In this document: positions 1 to 6,816 of the stretch, piece by piece
How the letters are laid out: the number at the start of each line of letters is the position of its first letter
Position numbering within the stretch: position 1 is the stretch's first letter
Source of the DNA: Streptomyces sp. MBT53
GTDB taxonomy: Bacteria; Actinomycetota; Actinomycetes; Streptomycetales; Streptomycetaceae
Assembly: GCF_016654115.1 (NCBI RefSeq)
Contig: NZ_JAEQAZ010000095.1
Coordinates: 1-33,441, forward strand
Length of the DNA: 33,441 nt
Direction: 5' to 3'
Position numbers and translations under genes: made by a program
The notes under the pieces: generated by a model
Told to the model about the DNA's origin: nothing
What the model saw: the letters and a program-made list of their open reading frames with translations, nothing else
Databases searched by the model: none

Positions 1-691
1 CGGCGGGCGCGGACACCCGCCGGTGCGCGGCCAGCAGGTCGTCGATCTCGCCCGCGATACGGACCTTGCCGTCGCCGATCAGCAGCAGGTGGTCGCAGGA
101 GTCCTCCAGCTCGGCCACCACGTGCGAGGACATCACGATCGTGGTGCCGGACTCGGCGGCCTGCGCCATGAGCAGGCCCATCATCTGGTGCCGGGCCAGT
201 GGGTCCAGGTCGGCCATCGGCTCGTCCAGGAGCAGCAGTTCGGGCCGCTTGGCCAGTGCGAGGGCGAGCGCGACGCGGGTGCGCTGGCCGCCGGAGAGCG
301 CCCGGATGCCCGCCTTCGGGTTGAGGTCGCCGTCGGCGACGATGCGCTCGGCGACCGAGGCGTCCCAGCGGTCCGTGTTGAGGTCGGCGCCCATCCGCAG
401 CGTCTCGGCGACCGTGAGCTGCGGATAGAGGGGCTTGTCCTGGGCGACGTAGGAGACCCGCTCGCGGGCCGCGCCCGGACGGTCGCCGAGGACGGACAGC
501 TCGCCCTCGCTGGGGGCCAGCAGTCCGGCGGTCAGCGCGAGGAGCGTGGACTTGCCGGCGCCGTTGGGGCCGACGACCGCGCAGACGCGTCCGGTGGGCA
601 GCCGGAACGCGCAGTCCCGCAGCGCCCATCCGCCCCGTCGGCCGAACCGCTTGCCGAGCGCGACGGCCTCTATCGCGGCGGTGCCTGTCAT
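1..691 (-). CDS. ABC transporter ATP-binding protein (3' end cut off by window)
   Basis: Nucleotide-binding subunit of an ABC transporter; it would hydrolyse ATP on the cytoplasmic face for a membrane partner lying outside the window. About 230 residues are visible. Walker A GPNGAGKS is at residues 41-48, a Q-loop glutamine at about 84, the signature LSGGQ at 132-136, Walker B LLLLDEP at 152-158 and the switch histidine at 190, so the catalytic set is complete. The ATG overlaps the stop of the upstream GntR gene by 4 nt (ATGA), so the two are translationally coupled. GntR-YtrA repressors typically control an ABC transporter encoded in the same operon, which fits this pair. The substrate cannot be told; this family often serves drug efflux or cell-envelope stress. 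The protein continues beyond base 1. Confidence 0.93.
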   Translation of the reverse strand, partial: MTGTAAIEAVALGKRFGRRGGWALRDCAFRLPTGRVCAVVGPNGAGKSTLLALTAGLLAPSEGELSVLGDRPGAARERVSYVAQDKPLYPQLTVAETLRMGADLNTDRWDASVAERIVADGDLNPKAGIRALSGGQRTRVALALALAKRPELLLLDEPMADLDPLARHQMMGLLMAQAAESGTTIVMSSHVVAELEDSCDHLLLIGDGKVRIAGEIDDLLAAHRRVSAPA

Positions 692-1074
692 GAAGGTTCT
701 CCTTGGAAGTGCTTTTCGAGTACGGCGGTGAAGAGCGCGGCGACTTCGTCCCGGCCCAGGCGGGCGGCCCGGGCCCGCTCGGCCCAGTCGTCCAGCTCCA
801 AGCGCAGGGGCGAGTCGGCGGGCGTGGTGCTGAGCCCCTTGCGGACGAAGGTGCCGAGGCCGCGGCGGGCCTCGACCAGTCCCTCGCGCTCCAGCTCGCG
901 GTAGGCCTTGAGGACGGTGTTCGGGTTGATGGCGGTGGCCTCCACGACCTCGCGGGCCGTCGGCAGCTTGTCGCCGGGCTCCAGCATTCCCAGGTGGAGC
1001 GCCTGCTTGGTCTGCTGGACGATCTGGACATAGGTGGCCACGCCGCTGTGCCGGTCGATGCGGTACTCGACCAC
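688..1074 (-). CDS. GntR-family transcriptional regulator, YtrA-like
   Basis: A 128-residue DNA-binding protein with an N-terminal winged helix of the GntR type (about residues 8-77, including GDKLPTAREV and NPNTVLKAYRELEREGLV). Only a short alpha-helical tail follows in place of a large effector domain, which is the hallmark of the YtrA subfamily. The start is GTG at 1074. The gene is first in an operon with the ABC ATPase, overlapping it by 4 nt. A perfect 16-bp inverted repeat at 1083-1120 lies directly upstream and is the likely autoregulatory operator. The same dyad sits in the divergent region ahead of the sigma-factor operon, so repression could extend to both sides. The inducer is unknown. 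Confidence 0.92.
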   Translation of the reverse strand: MVEYRIDRHSGVATYVQIVQQTKQALHLGMLEPGDKLPTAREVVEATAINPNTVLKAYRELEREGLVEARRGLGTFVRKGLSTTPADSPLRLELDDWAERARAARLGRDEVAALFTAVLEKHFQGEPS

Positions 1075-1082
1075 TGGGGTTC

Positions 1083-1120
1083 CACCACCCTTTCACTAAT
1101 TGAGTAGTGAAAGGGTGGTG
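1083..1120. promoter_or_regulatory. Perfect 16-bp inverted repeat, probable GntR/YtrA operator
   Basis: Arms CACCACCCTTTCACTA (1083-1098) and TAGTGAAAGGGTGGTG (1105-1120) are perfectly complementary around a 6-nt spacer. The dyad lies 9 nt upstream of the GntR start codon and about 80 nt upstream of the divergent sigma gene. Position and symmetry fit an operator for the adjacent YtrA-type dimer; binding itself is inferred. Confidence 0.75.
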
Positions 1121-1198
1121 CAGAAGGGCTGAGAAAGTCAAGAGAGATCTGTGCGCCGATCCGTGAACCGGTCGGCGGACCTCGTGCGATGAGGAGAT

Positions 1199-1741
1199 GT
1201 GAGCGATACGGGAAGCGACGGGGAGCTGCTGCGGGCCATCGCGGCGGACGGCGACCGACGCGCGTTCGAAGAGCTGTACCGGCGGTACGCGCCATGGCTG
1301 ACCGCCCGGCTGCGCGGCCGGTGCGCCGACGCCGGGATGGTCGACGACGTCGTACAGGAGACGTTTCTCGCGGTGTGGCGGGGCAGTGCGCGCTACCGCG
1401 AGGACGGTGACGTGGCCGGGTGGCTGTGGCGGATCGGGTCGCGGCGGCTGATCGACGTGCTGCGCGGCGACGGGGCGCGCGGCCGGATGCGGCAGGCGCT
1501 GGCGCGGCTGCGGCACCGGGACGAGGCGTCGGCGGAGGAACGCGTGCTCGCGGGGGTGGAGCACGGGGACCTCGCCGGCGCACTGGTCCGGCTCTCGCCG
1601 GAGCTGCGGGCGGTCCTCCAGGCCACCGTGATCGACGGGCTGACCACCCGGGAGGCGGCCGTCCTGCTGGGCATCCCGGCCGGCACGGTCAAGACGCGGG
1701 CCATGCGGGCCCGTAAGCAACTGCGGGAGGAGCTGGCATGA
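1199..1741 (+). CDS. ECF-type RNA polymerase sigma factor
   Basis: A 180-residue alternative sigma factor with only regions 2 and 4. Region 2 (about residues 15-85) includes AFEELYRRYAPWL and VDDVVQETFLAVW; region 4 (about 122-175) has the helix-turn-helix LTTREAAVLLGIPAGTVKTRAMRARKQL. It would direct core polymerase to an envelope- or stress-related regulon. The start is GTG at 1199 behind GAGGAG (1191-1196), a short spacing. Its TGA overlaps the ATG of the next gene (ATGA), a zinc-finger membrane protein that is the expected anti-sigma factor. The operon continues with ABC transport genes, so the sigma factor may autoregulate the transporter. It is transcribed divergently from the GntR-ABC pair. 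Confidence 0.93.
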   Translation: MSDTGSDGELLRAIAADGDRRAFEELYRRYAPWLTARLRGRCADAGMVDDVVQETFLAVWRGSARYREDGDVAGWLWRIGSRRLIDVLRGDGARGRMRQALARLRHRDEASAEERVLAGVEHGDLAGALVRLSPELRAVLQATVIDGLTTREAAVLLGIPAGTVKTRAMRARKQLREELA

Positions 1742-2574
1742 CCTGGCATGTGGCCGAAGACGACGTACGCGCCTATGCGCGGGGCGAGTTGGCACCGCCC
1801 ATGCTCTGGTCCGCCGACACCCACATCGCCCGGTGCGCGGAGTGCCGGGACCTGCTGGCGTCCGTTACCGACCCCGTCTCGCTCGACGCGGGCTGGGAGC
1901 GCCTCGACGCCGAACTCGACGCCCCCAAAAGGGGGTTGGTGGAGTCGCTGCTCGTGCGGATCGGTGTCGCCGACCACACGGCACGGCTGCTCGCGGCGAC
2001 ACCGGTGCTGCGCCGCTCCTGGCTCGGCGCGGTGGCCGCGCTGCTGGTGATGACCGTCCTGGTCACCAACGCGCTGAAGACCGCCCAGTCCCCGACCCTC
2101 TTCCTCGGACTCGCCCCGCTGCTGCCGCTCGCGGGCGTCGCGCTGTCGTACGGCCCGAAGTTCGACCCGACGTACGAGATGACCGTCGTCGCCCCGCTGC
2201 ACGGCTTCCGCCTCCTCATGATCCGCACGGTCGCCGTCCTGGCCGCCGGCCTGGGCCTCAACGGCCTCGCCTCCCTGGCCCTGCCCGGCTACGGCCTGGC
2301 CGCGCTCGGCTGGCTGCTGCCCGCGCTCGCCCTCACGACGACCGGCCTGGCCCTGACCCCCCGCCTGGGCCCGGTCCTCGCACCGTCCCTGGTCGGCGGC
2401 GGCTGGGTGCTGTTCCTGCTGCTCGCCCACGACCGGCACTCCGGAACGCTCGCCCCCTTCACCCCGGCCGGACAGGGGGTCGCCGCGGCGGTCGCCGCCC
2501 TGGCGGCCGGACTCCTGTACCTCCTGCGGGACCGCTTCGACGCGCGTCCGGCCGCCTTCGGGCCCCTCATCTGA
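1738..2574 (+). CDS. Membrane anti-sigma factor with zf-HC2 zinc finger
   Basis: A 278-residue protein that would hold the preceding sigma factor at the membrane. The N-terminal cytoplasmic part carries the HxxxCxxC zinc-binding pattern (H29, C33, C36) typical of ZAS anti-sigma domains, in the context ARGELAPPML...DTHIARCAEC. From about residue 100 the protein is strongly hydrophobic with five to six predicted transmembrane stretches, more than the single helix of classical RsrA/RslA-like anti-sigmas. This suggests a signal-sensing membrane domain. Translation is coupled to the sigma gene (4-nt overlap). A 38-nt gap separates it from the ABC ATPase gene. Assignment as anti-sigma rests on the motif plus position. 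Confidence 0.85.
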   Translation: MTWHVAEDDVRAYARGELAPPMLWSADTHIARCAECRDLLASVTDPVSLDAGWERLDAELDAPKRGLVESLLVRIGVADHTARLLAATPVLRRSWLGAVAALLVMTVLVTNALKTAQSPTLFLGLAPLLPLAGVALSYGPKFDPTYEMTVVAPLHGFRLLMIRTVAVLAAGLGLNGLASLALPGYGLAALGWLLPALALTTTGLALTPRLGPVLAPSLVGGGWVLFLLLAHDRHSGTLAPFTPAGQGVAAAVAALAAGLLYLLRDRFDARPAAFGPLI

Positions 2575-2612
2575 ACCTCTGCACCTCTCGAACCCTGACT
2601 GGAGTTCCGTAC

Positions 2613-3473
2613 ATGACCACCACCGTCTCCGCGGCCGGGCTCAGCCTGCGCTACGGCTCGACGCGCGCCCTCGACGACGTGTCGCTGCGGCTCGGCGAGG
2701 GCGTCACCGGGCTGCTCGGCCCCAACGGGGCAGGAAAGACCACCCTGTTGAGGGTGCTCGCCACCGCGCTGCCCGCCGACTCCGGCGCGTTCACCGTGCT
2801 CGGGCACGACCCGAGCACCACCGGCGGACGCCAGGAGGTGCGGCGCGTCCTCGGCTATCTGCCGCAGACGCCCGGCTTCCACCCGGACTTCACCGCCTTC
2901 GAGTTCGTCGACTACGTCGCGATCCTCAAGGAACTCACCGACCGCGAGGCACGTCACCACGAGGTGCGCCGGGTGCTGGCGGAGGTCGACCTCTCCGACG
3001 TGCGCGGCAAGCGCATCAAGAAGCTGTCCGGCGGCATGCGGCAGCGGGTCGCGCTCGCCGCCGCCCTCGTCGGTGACCCGGGCTTCCTCGTCCTCGACGA
3101 ACCGACCGTCGGCCTGGACCCCGAACAGCGCATGCGCTTCCGGGAGTTGATCGCGCGGGCGGGCGAGGGCCGCACGGTCCTGCTCTCCACCCACCAGACC
3201 GAGGACGTCGCGATGCTCTGCAACCGCGTCGTCGTCATGGCCGGCGGCACCGTCCGCTTCGAGGGCACCCCGGCCGAACTCACCGCACGGGCCGCCGGCC
3301 GGGTGTGGAGCGGCACGGAACGCGACCCCGCCGCGATGGCGGGCTGGCGCACCGGCCTCGGCGCCTTCCGCAACGTCGGCGACCCGCCCCCCGGCGCGGA
3401 ACTCGTCGAACCCACCCTGGAGGACGGCTACTTGATCACCCTCGACGGCATGGCCGCGGAGGTGGCGGCATGA
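2613..3473 (+). CDS. ABC transporter ATP-binding protein
   Basis: A 286-residue nucleotide-binding subunit. Walker A GPNGAGKT is at residues 36-43, Q-loop Q85, signature LSGGM at 138-142, Walker B FLVLDEP at 158-164 and switch histidine H194. The C-terminal 70 residues (after EGTPAEL) form an extension common in CcmA/NatA-like export ATPases. The ATG at 2613 follows GGAG at 2601-2604. The stop overlaps the start of the next gene, a large membrane protein, by 4 nt, so they are probably made and assembled as one transporter. It lies in the sigma/anti-sigma operon and is likely under that sigma factor. The substrate is unknown. Confidence 0.93.
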   Translation: MTTTVSAAGLSLRYGSTRALDDVSLRLGEGVTGLLGPNGAGKTTLLRVLATALPADSGAFTVLGHDPSTTGGRQEVRRVLGYLPQTPGFHPDFTAFEFVDYVAILKELTDREARHHEVRRVLAEVDLSDVRGKRIKKLSGGMRQRVALAAALVGDPGFLVLDEPTVGLDPEQRMRFRELIARAGEGRTVLLSTHQTEDVAMLCNRVVVMAGGTVRFEGTPAELTARAAGRVWSGTERDPAAMAGWRTGLGAFRNVGDPPPGAELVEPTLEDGYLITLDGMAAEVAA

Positions 3474-4996
3474 GCGCCGTACTGGAGAAGGCACCCCCGG
3501 CCGAACGCGCCGCCGAGCAACACCGTTCCTGGGCGGCGGTGTTGGCGCTGGCCCTCTTCGAGGCGCGCAAACTCCTCCTCCGCCTCCCGGTGTTGTGCAT
3601 GTTCGCCCTCTACGCCGCCTGGATCGGCTGGACCATGCGCGACGCCTGGACCACCTACCCCGCCCTCCAGGACGTCGACCGCGCCACCCAGACCGGCCCG
3701 CTGCTGCCCGCCCTGGCCGTCCTGCTCTGCGCCAACCAGGCCGTGCTGCGCTCCCGACGCCAGGACACCGACCGGCACTTCGACGTGCTCGTCCTCGAAC
3801 CCTGGCGCCGCACGGTCGCGTTCGCGCTGTCCGTCGTACCGGCCGCCGTACTCACCGCGCTGCTGGTGGCCGCGCAGTTCACCTGGGGCGTGCTCGCGCC
3901 CGGCTCGGTCGGCAACGGCTCGGTGGGCGAACTGCTCGTCGGCCCGCTGACGGTGCTGCTCGCCGGAACGGCCGGAGTACTGCTGGCCCGGATCGTGAAG
4001 TCGCCGTTCGCGGCCCCGATGCTCCTGGTGCTGGCGTTCTTCTCGACGCTCTTCCTGGGGGCGGTCCCGGGCGACACCAACGGCAGTGCGACGAGGTGGC
4101 TGGTCCCGGTCATCGGCGACGCGAGCAGCAAGACCCTCCCCTCCGACCTGCTGGGCCGCCCGGCCGCCTGGCACGCCCTCTACCTGGCCGGACTCGCCCT
4201 GACCCTGGCCTTCGCCGCGGTACTGGTCAACGGCGGCCGTACGAAGACCGTCGCCGCCGCGCTCGTCGTGACGGTCGGCCTCGGCGCCTGGGGCGCGGTG
4301 GGGCAGGCGGGCAAGGTGTCCAAGGCGACCACCGACGCCCGCGTGCTGGCCACCGTCAACCCGGCGAAGGTCCAGTCCTGCGCCCGGCACGGCAACTCCA
4401 CGTACTGCGCGTTCCCCGAGTGGATGCCCCGCACCGGCACCTGGGCGAAGGTCACGGACAACGTCCAGTCCCTGGCCGGCGGCACCGCCGCCCAGGAGAA
4501 ACTCCTCGTACGGCAGCGCGTCGAGGCCCGCTACGGCATGGACGGCGACGGCGCGATCGAACCGTCCACCGTGCCCTACCAGGTGACCGTCGGCACGCGC
4601 TGGGGCGGCTCCCGCGTACCGGAGTTCGCCGCGGCGGTCTCCTCCGTGCTCGTCATGGGCAGCGAGAAGAAGACCGAATCGCTCTGCGACGGCCGCATGG
4701 TCACCGTCATGTGGCTGGCGCTCGGCTGGCAGTCCGACCCGCTCACCCAGCTGCGCGCGGTCCGGCTCGACGACGGCATCAGCGGCTCCGCGATCGTGCT
4801 CTCGCCGACCAACCCGATGTCGATGACGGCCGAACAGACCACGGTCGTACGGGAGTTGCTGGCGGCCGGCCAGAACACCGTCACCCCCAAGGTGAAAGCG
4901 CACTGGGCGGAGCTGACGGCACCCAAGGTGTCCACCGCGAAGGTGGCCGAACTGCTGGGCGTCAAGGCACCGACGGGAGCGGACAAGTGCGAGTGA
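3470..4996 (+). CDS. ABC-2-like membrane protein with large extramembrane domain
   Basis: A 508-residue membrane protein, the likely permease partner of the preceding ATPase (ATGA overlap). After a hydrophilic N-terminus, hydrophobic segments run from about residue 20 to 290 (for example VLALALFEARKLLLRLPVL, LLPALAVLLCANQAVL and PMLLVLAFFSTLFLGAV), followed by a last helix near 250-290. The C-terminal 200 residues are hydrophilic and probably extracytoplasmic. They contain paired cysteines in SCARHGNSTYC and a third in SLCDGR, which could form disulfides. This layout of membrane core plus outer domain resembles actinobacterial ABC-2 permeases in sigma/anti-sigma operons. No specific family is recognised for the outer domain. 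Confidence 0.82.
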   Translation: MSAVLEKAPPAERAAEQHRSWAAVLALALFEARKLLLRLPVLCMFALYAAWIGWTMRDAWTTYPALQDVDRATQTGPLLPALAVLLCANQAVLRSRRQDTDRHFDVLVLEPWRRTVAFALSVVPAAVLTALLVAAQFTWGVLAPGSVGNGSVGELLVGPLTVLLAGTAGVLLARIVKSPFAAPMLLVLAFFSTLFLGAVPGDTNGSATRWLVPVIGDASSKTLPSDLLGRPAAWHALYLAGLALTLAFAAVLVNGGRTKTVAAALVVTVGLGAWGAVGQAGKVSKATTDARVLATVNPAKVQSCARHGNSTYCAFPEWMPRTGTWAKVTDNVQSLAGGTAAQEKLLVRQRVEARYGMDGDGAIEPSTVPYQVTVGTRWGGSRVPEFAAAVSSVLVMGSEKKTESLCDGRMVTVMWLALGWQSDPLTQLRAVRLDDGISGSAIVLSPTNPMSMTAEQTTVVRELLAAGQNTVTPKVKAHWAELTAPKVSTAKVAELLGVKAPTGADKCE

Positions 4997-5673
4997 CCCC
5001 AGGGCTGTTGGGGCAGCTGGCGCGCCCGGTGCTGCGCGCCCTGCCCCGGCGGGCCCTCGGCGCGGGCGCCGCCGCGGGACTGCTGCTGGCCGCGCTCCCG
5101 CGCCTCACCTCGGCCGACTTCGACCCGCGGTCGGCCACGCTCCTGCTGCGCGGCGCCGTGCTCGCCTTCACCCTGGGCCTGACGTTCCTCCTGGACGATC
5201 CGGCCCGCCAGGTGACGGCGGCGGTGCCGACCCGGCGCATCCTGCGCACCGCCCTGCGCACCGCACTGGTCGCCCCGCTCGCCGCGCTGTGGTGGACCGC
5301 CGTCGTGCTGCTGATACCGGCACAGGCCCGGCCCCCGATCGGTGACATCACCCTGGAGGCGGCCGCCGCGGTGGTCGTGGCCCTCGCGGCCTCGGCTGCC
5401 TCGATCCGCCTCACCGACGAGGCGGAACCGGGCCAGCGGCTCGCGATCGCCCTCCTCGCCACGTCCATGGCGGCGGCCCTGCTGCTGCCGGCGGAGTGGG
5501 GCCTGTTCGCCCTGCCGAAGGACAAGTGGTGGGCGGCGGGCCACGACCACTGGGCGTTCGTCCTGGCGGGGGCGGTACTGGTGTGGGCGGCGTCCGGCCC
5601 GGAGCCGGTGCGGCGCAGGCGGCTGAGGCTCACCCCCTCACGACTCGGCCCCTCACGACTCACCCCCTCATGA
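4987..5673 (+). CDS. Integral membrane protein, last gene of the sigma/ABC operon
   Basis: A 228-residue hydrophobic protein with about six predicted transmembrane stretches (such as ALGAGAAAGLLLAALP, TLLLRGAVLAFTLGLTFLL, LVAPLAALWWTAVVLLIP and WAFVLAGAVLVWAASG). It is probably a second membrane component of the transporter. The GTG at 4987 lies inside the previous gene; a second in-frame GTG at 4993 is an alternative start. The last 14 codons are made of a 15-bp DNA tandem repeat (RLTPSRLGPSRLTPS pattern) that continues past the stop into the intergenic space. The natural C-terminus may therefore have been altered by repeat expansion. Function is inferred from position only. Confidence 0.8.
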   Translation: MRVTPGLLGQLARPVLRALPRRALGAGAAAGLLLAALPRLTSADFDPRSATLLLRGAVLAFTLGLTFLLDDPARQVTAAVPTRRILRTALRTALVAPLAALWWTAVVLLIPAQARPPIGDITLEAAAAVVVALAASAASIRLTDEAEPGQRLAIALLATSMAAALLLPAEWGLFALPKDKWWAAGHDHWAFVLAGAVLVWAASGPEPVRRRRLRLTPSRLGPSRLTPS

Positions 5674-5756
5674 CCCACCCGCTCATGACTCACCCGCTCA
5701 TGACCCACCCGCTCATGACCCACCCCCTCACAACTCGGCTCCTCACGACTCCGAGC
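5637..5756. repeat. 15-bp tandem repeat, about eight units, across a convergent gene junction
   Basis: Units follow CTCAYGACYCRSCCS-like sequence with starts at 5637, 5652, 5667, 5682, 5697, 5712, 5727 and 5742. The four central units (5667-5726) are nearly identical copies of CTCATGACCCACCCG; the outer ones are degenerate. The array covers the last codons of the membrane protein gene, the whole gap and the first bases of the mshD stop region. Because 15 is divisible by 3, copy-number change keeps the reading frame. Confidence 0.9.
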
Positions 5757-6672
5757 GGTACATCAAGTCCGTCTCGAACGTCGTGAACCCCAGCCGCTCG
5801 TACACCGACACCGCCGCCTTGTTGTCCGCGTCGACGTACAGCATCGCGGTCGGCAACCGCTGCGCGGCCAGGTGCCGCAGACCGATCGTCGTCAGGGCCT
5901 TCCCCAGCCCACCGCCCTGCGCACCGGGCAGCACCCCGACGACGTACACCTCGCCCCGCTGCTCCTCCGCGTGGACCTTCGTCCAGTGGAAGCCGATGAG
6001 CTCGCCGTCGCGTTCGGCGAGGAAGAAGCCCTCGGGATCGAACCACGCCTGGGCCTTGCGGTCGTCCAGGTCCCGCTGGGTGAGGGAACCCTGCTCCGGG
6101 TGGTGGGCGAAGGCCGCGGCATTGACGGCGAGCCACGCCGCGTCGTCGGCGCCGGGCACGAAGGTCCGTACGGTCACACCCTGCGGAAGCACCGGCTCGG
6201 GCAGCTCCAGATCCGCCAACGACCGCCGCAGCTGGCGCAGTTCGCGGAACAGGGCGAGCCCGAGCACCTGGGCCAGATGGCGCGCGGCGGGATGCCCGCC
6301 GTGCGCCCACACCCGCAGCCGCTTCCCCGACGCGGCCAGCAGCGCCGCGCCGAGCGCCCGCCCGTGCCCGTGCCCCCGCTCCGAGGGCCGTACGAGGAGT
6401 TCGGCGGCCGGTGCCTCCACCGGGTCGGTGTCCTCCAACTGCCCGTAGCCGACGAGCTCTTCGCCCAGGGTGAGCAGCAGATGCGAGACCCCGGGCCGCG
6501 CACCCCCGCGCAGCTGCAGCCGCCCCTGCTCGGACACCGCGGGCTGCCCGTCGGTCCCGGCGGCCTCGGCGATCAGCGCGAGGACGGCCCCGGCCTGGTC
6601 CGGGGAGAGCTCGGAATAGGTCTCGATGGAACGCGAGATGGGCGCGGGCCGTGCGGTGTCGTCGCTGGTCAT
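5743..6672 (-). CDS. mshD: Mycothiol synthase (acetyl-CoA:Cys-GlcN-Ins acetyltransferase)
   Basis: A 309-residue enzyme with two GNAT folds that catalyses the last step of mycothiol synthesis, acetylating the cysteinyl amine of Cys-GlcN-Ins. The N-terminal GNAT half spans about residues 10-140 (with LLVRPSERGHGHGRALGAALL) and the C-terminal catalytic half about 150-309. The latter carries FLAERDGELIGFHWTKVH, the acetyl-CoA loop VLPGAQGGGLGKALT and ending motif VSVYERLGFTTFETDLMYR, all characteristic of MshD. The ATG at 6672 is chosen because a TACTCT -10 box (6679-6684 on the complement) lies 6 nt before it, predicting a leaderless mRNA; a longer frame to 6735 has no supporting signal. It is monocistronic and converges on the ABC operon through the 15-bp repeats. 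Confidence 0.95.
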   Translation of the reverse strand: MTSDDTARPAPISRSIETYSELSPDQAGAVLALIAEAAGTDGQPAVSEQGRLQLRGGARPGVSHLLLTLGEELVGYGQLEDTDPVEAPAAELLVRPSERGHGHGRALGAALLAASGKRLRVWAHGGHPAARHLAQVLGLALFRELRQLRRSLADLELPEPVLPQGVTVRTFVPGADDAAWLAVNAAAFAHHPEQGSLTQRDLDDRKAQAWFDPEGFFLAERDGELIGFHWTKVHAEEQRGEVYVVGVLPGAQGGGLGKALTTIGLRHLAAQRLPTAMLYVDADNKAAVSVYERLGFTTFETDLMYRSES

Positions 6673-6678
6673 GGCCTC

Positions 6679-6684
6679 AGAGTA
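6679..6684 (-). promoter_or_regulatory. -10 box (TACTCT) for leaderless mshD
   Basis: On the minus strand TACTCT stands 6 nt before the mshD ATG. No ribosome binding site separates them, which suggests transcription starts at or next to the start codon. No clear -35 box was found. Confidence 0.5.
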
Positions 6685-6816
6685 AGCGGACCCACCAGCA
6701 AAGTGGCGGCAAAGAAGAAACCAGGATGTAACCAAGAACCCCCTGTCACGCTACGCGCGTTGACCCTAGGCTGCGCCGGAACGTGGTGACTTCTCAGCCG
6801 ACTCACAGGGGGGCTC

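Noticed and set aside
6673..6816. PHO boxes upstream of the 5'-nucleotidase
   Set aside because: Only a weak GTTGACC-like match is present, with no second direct repeat unit.
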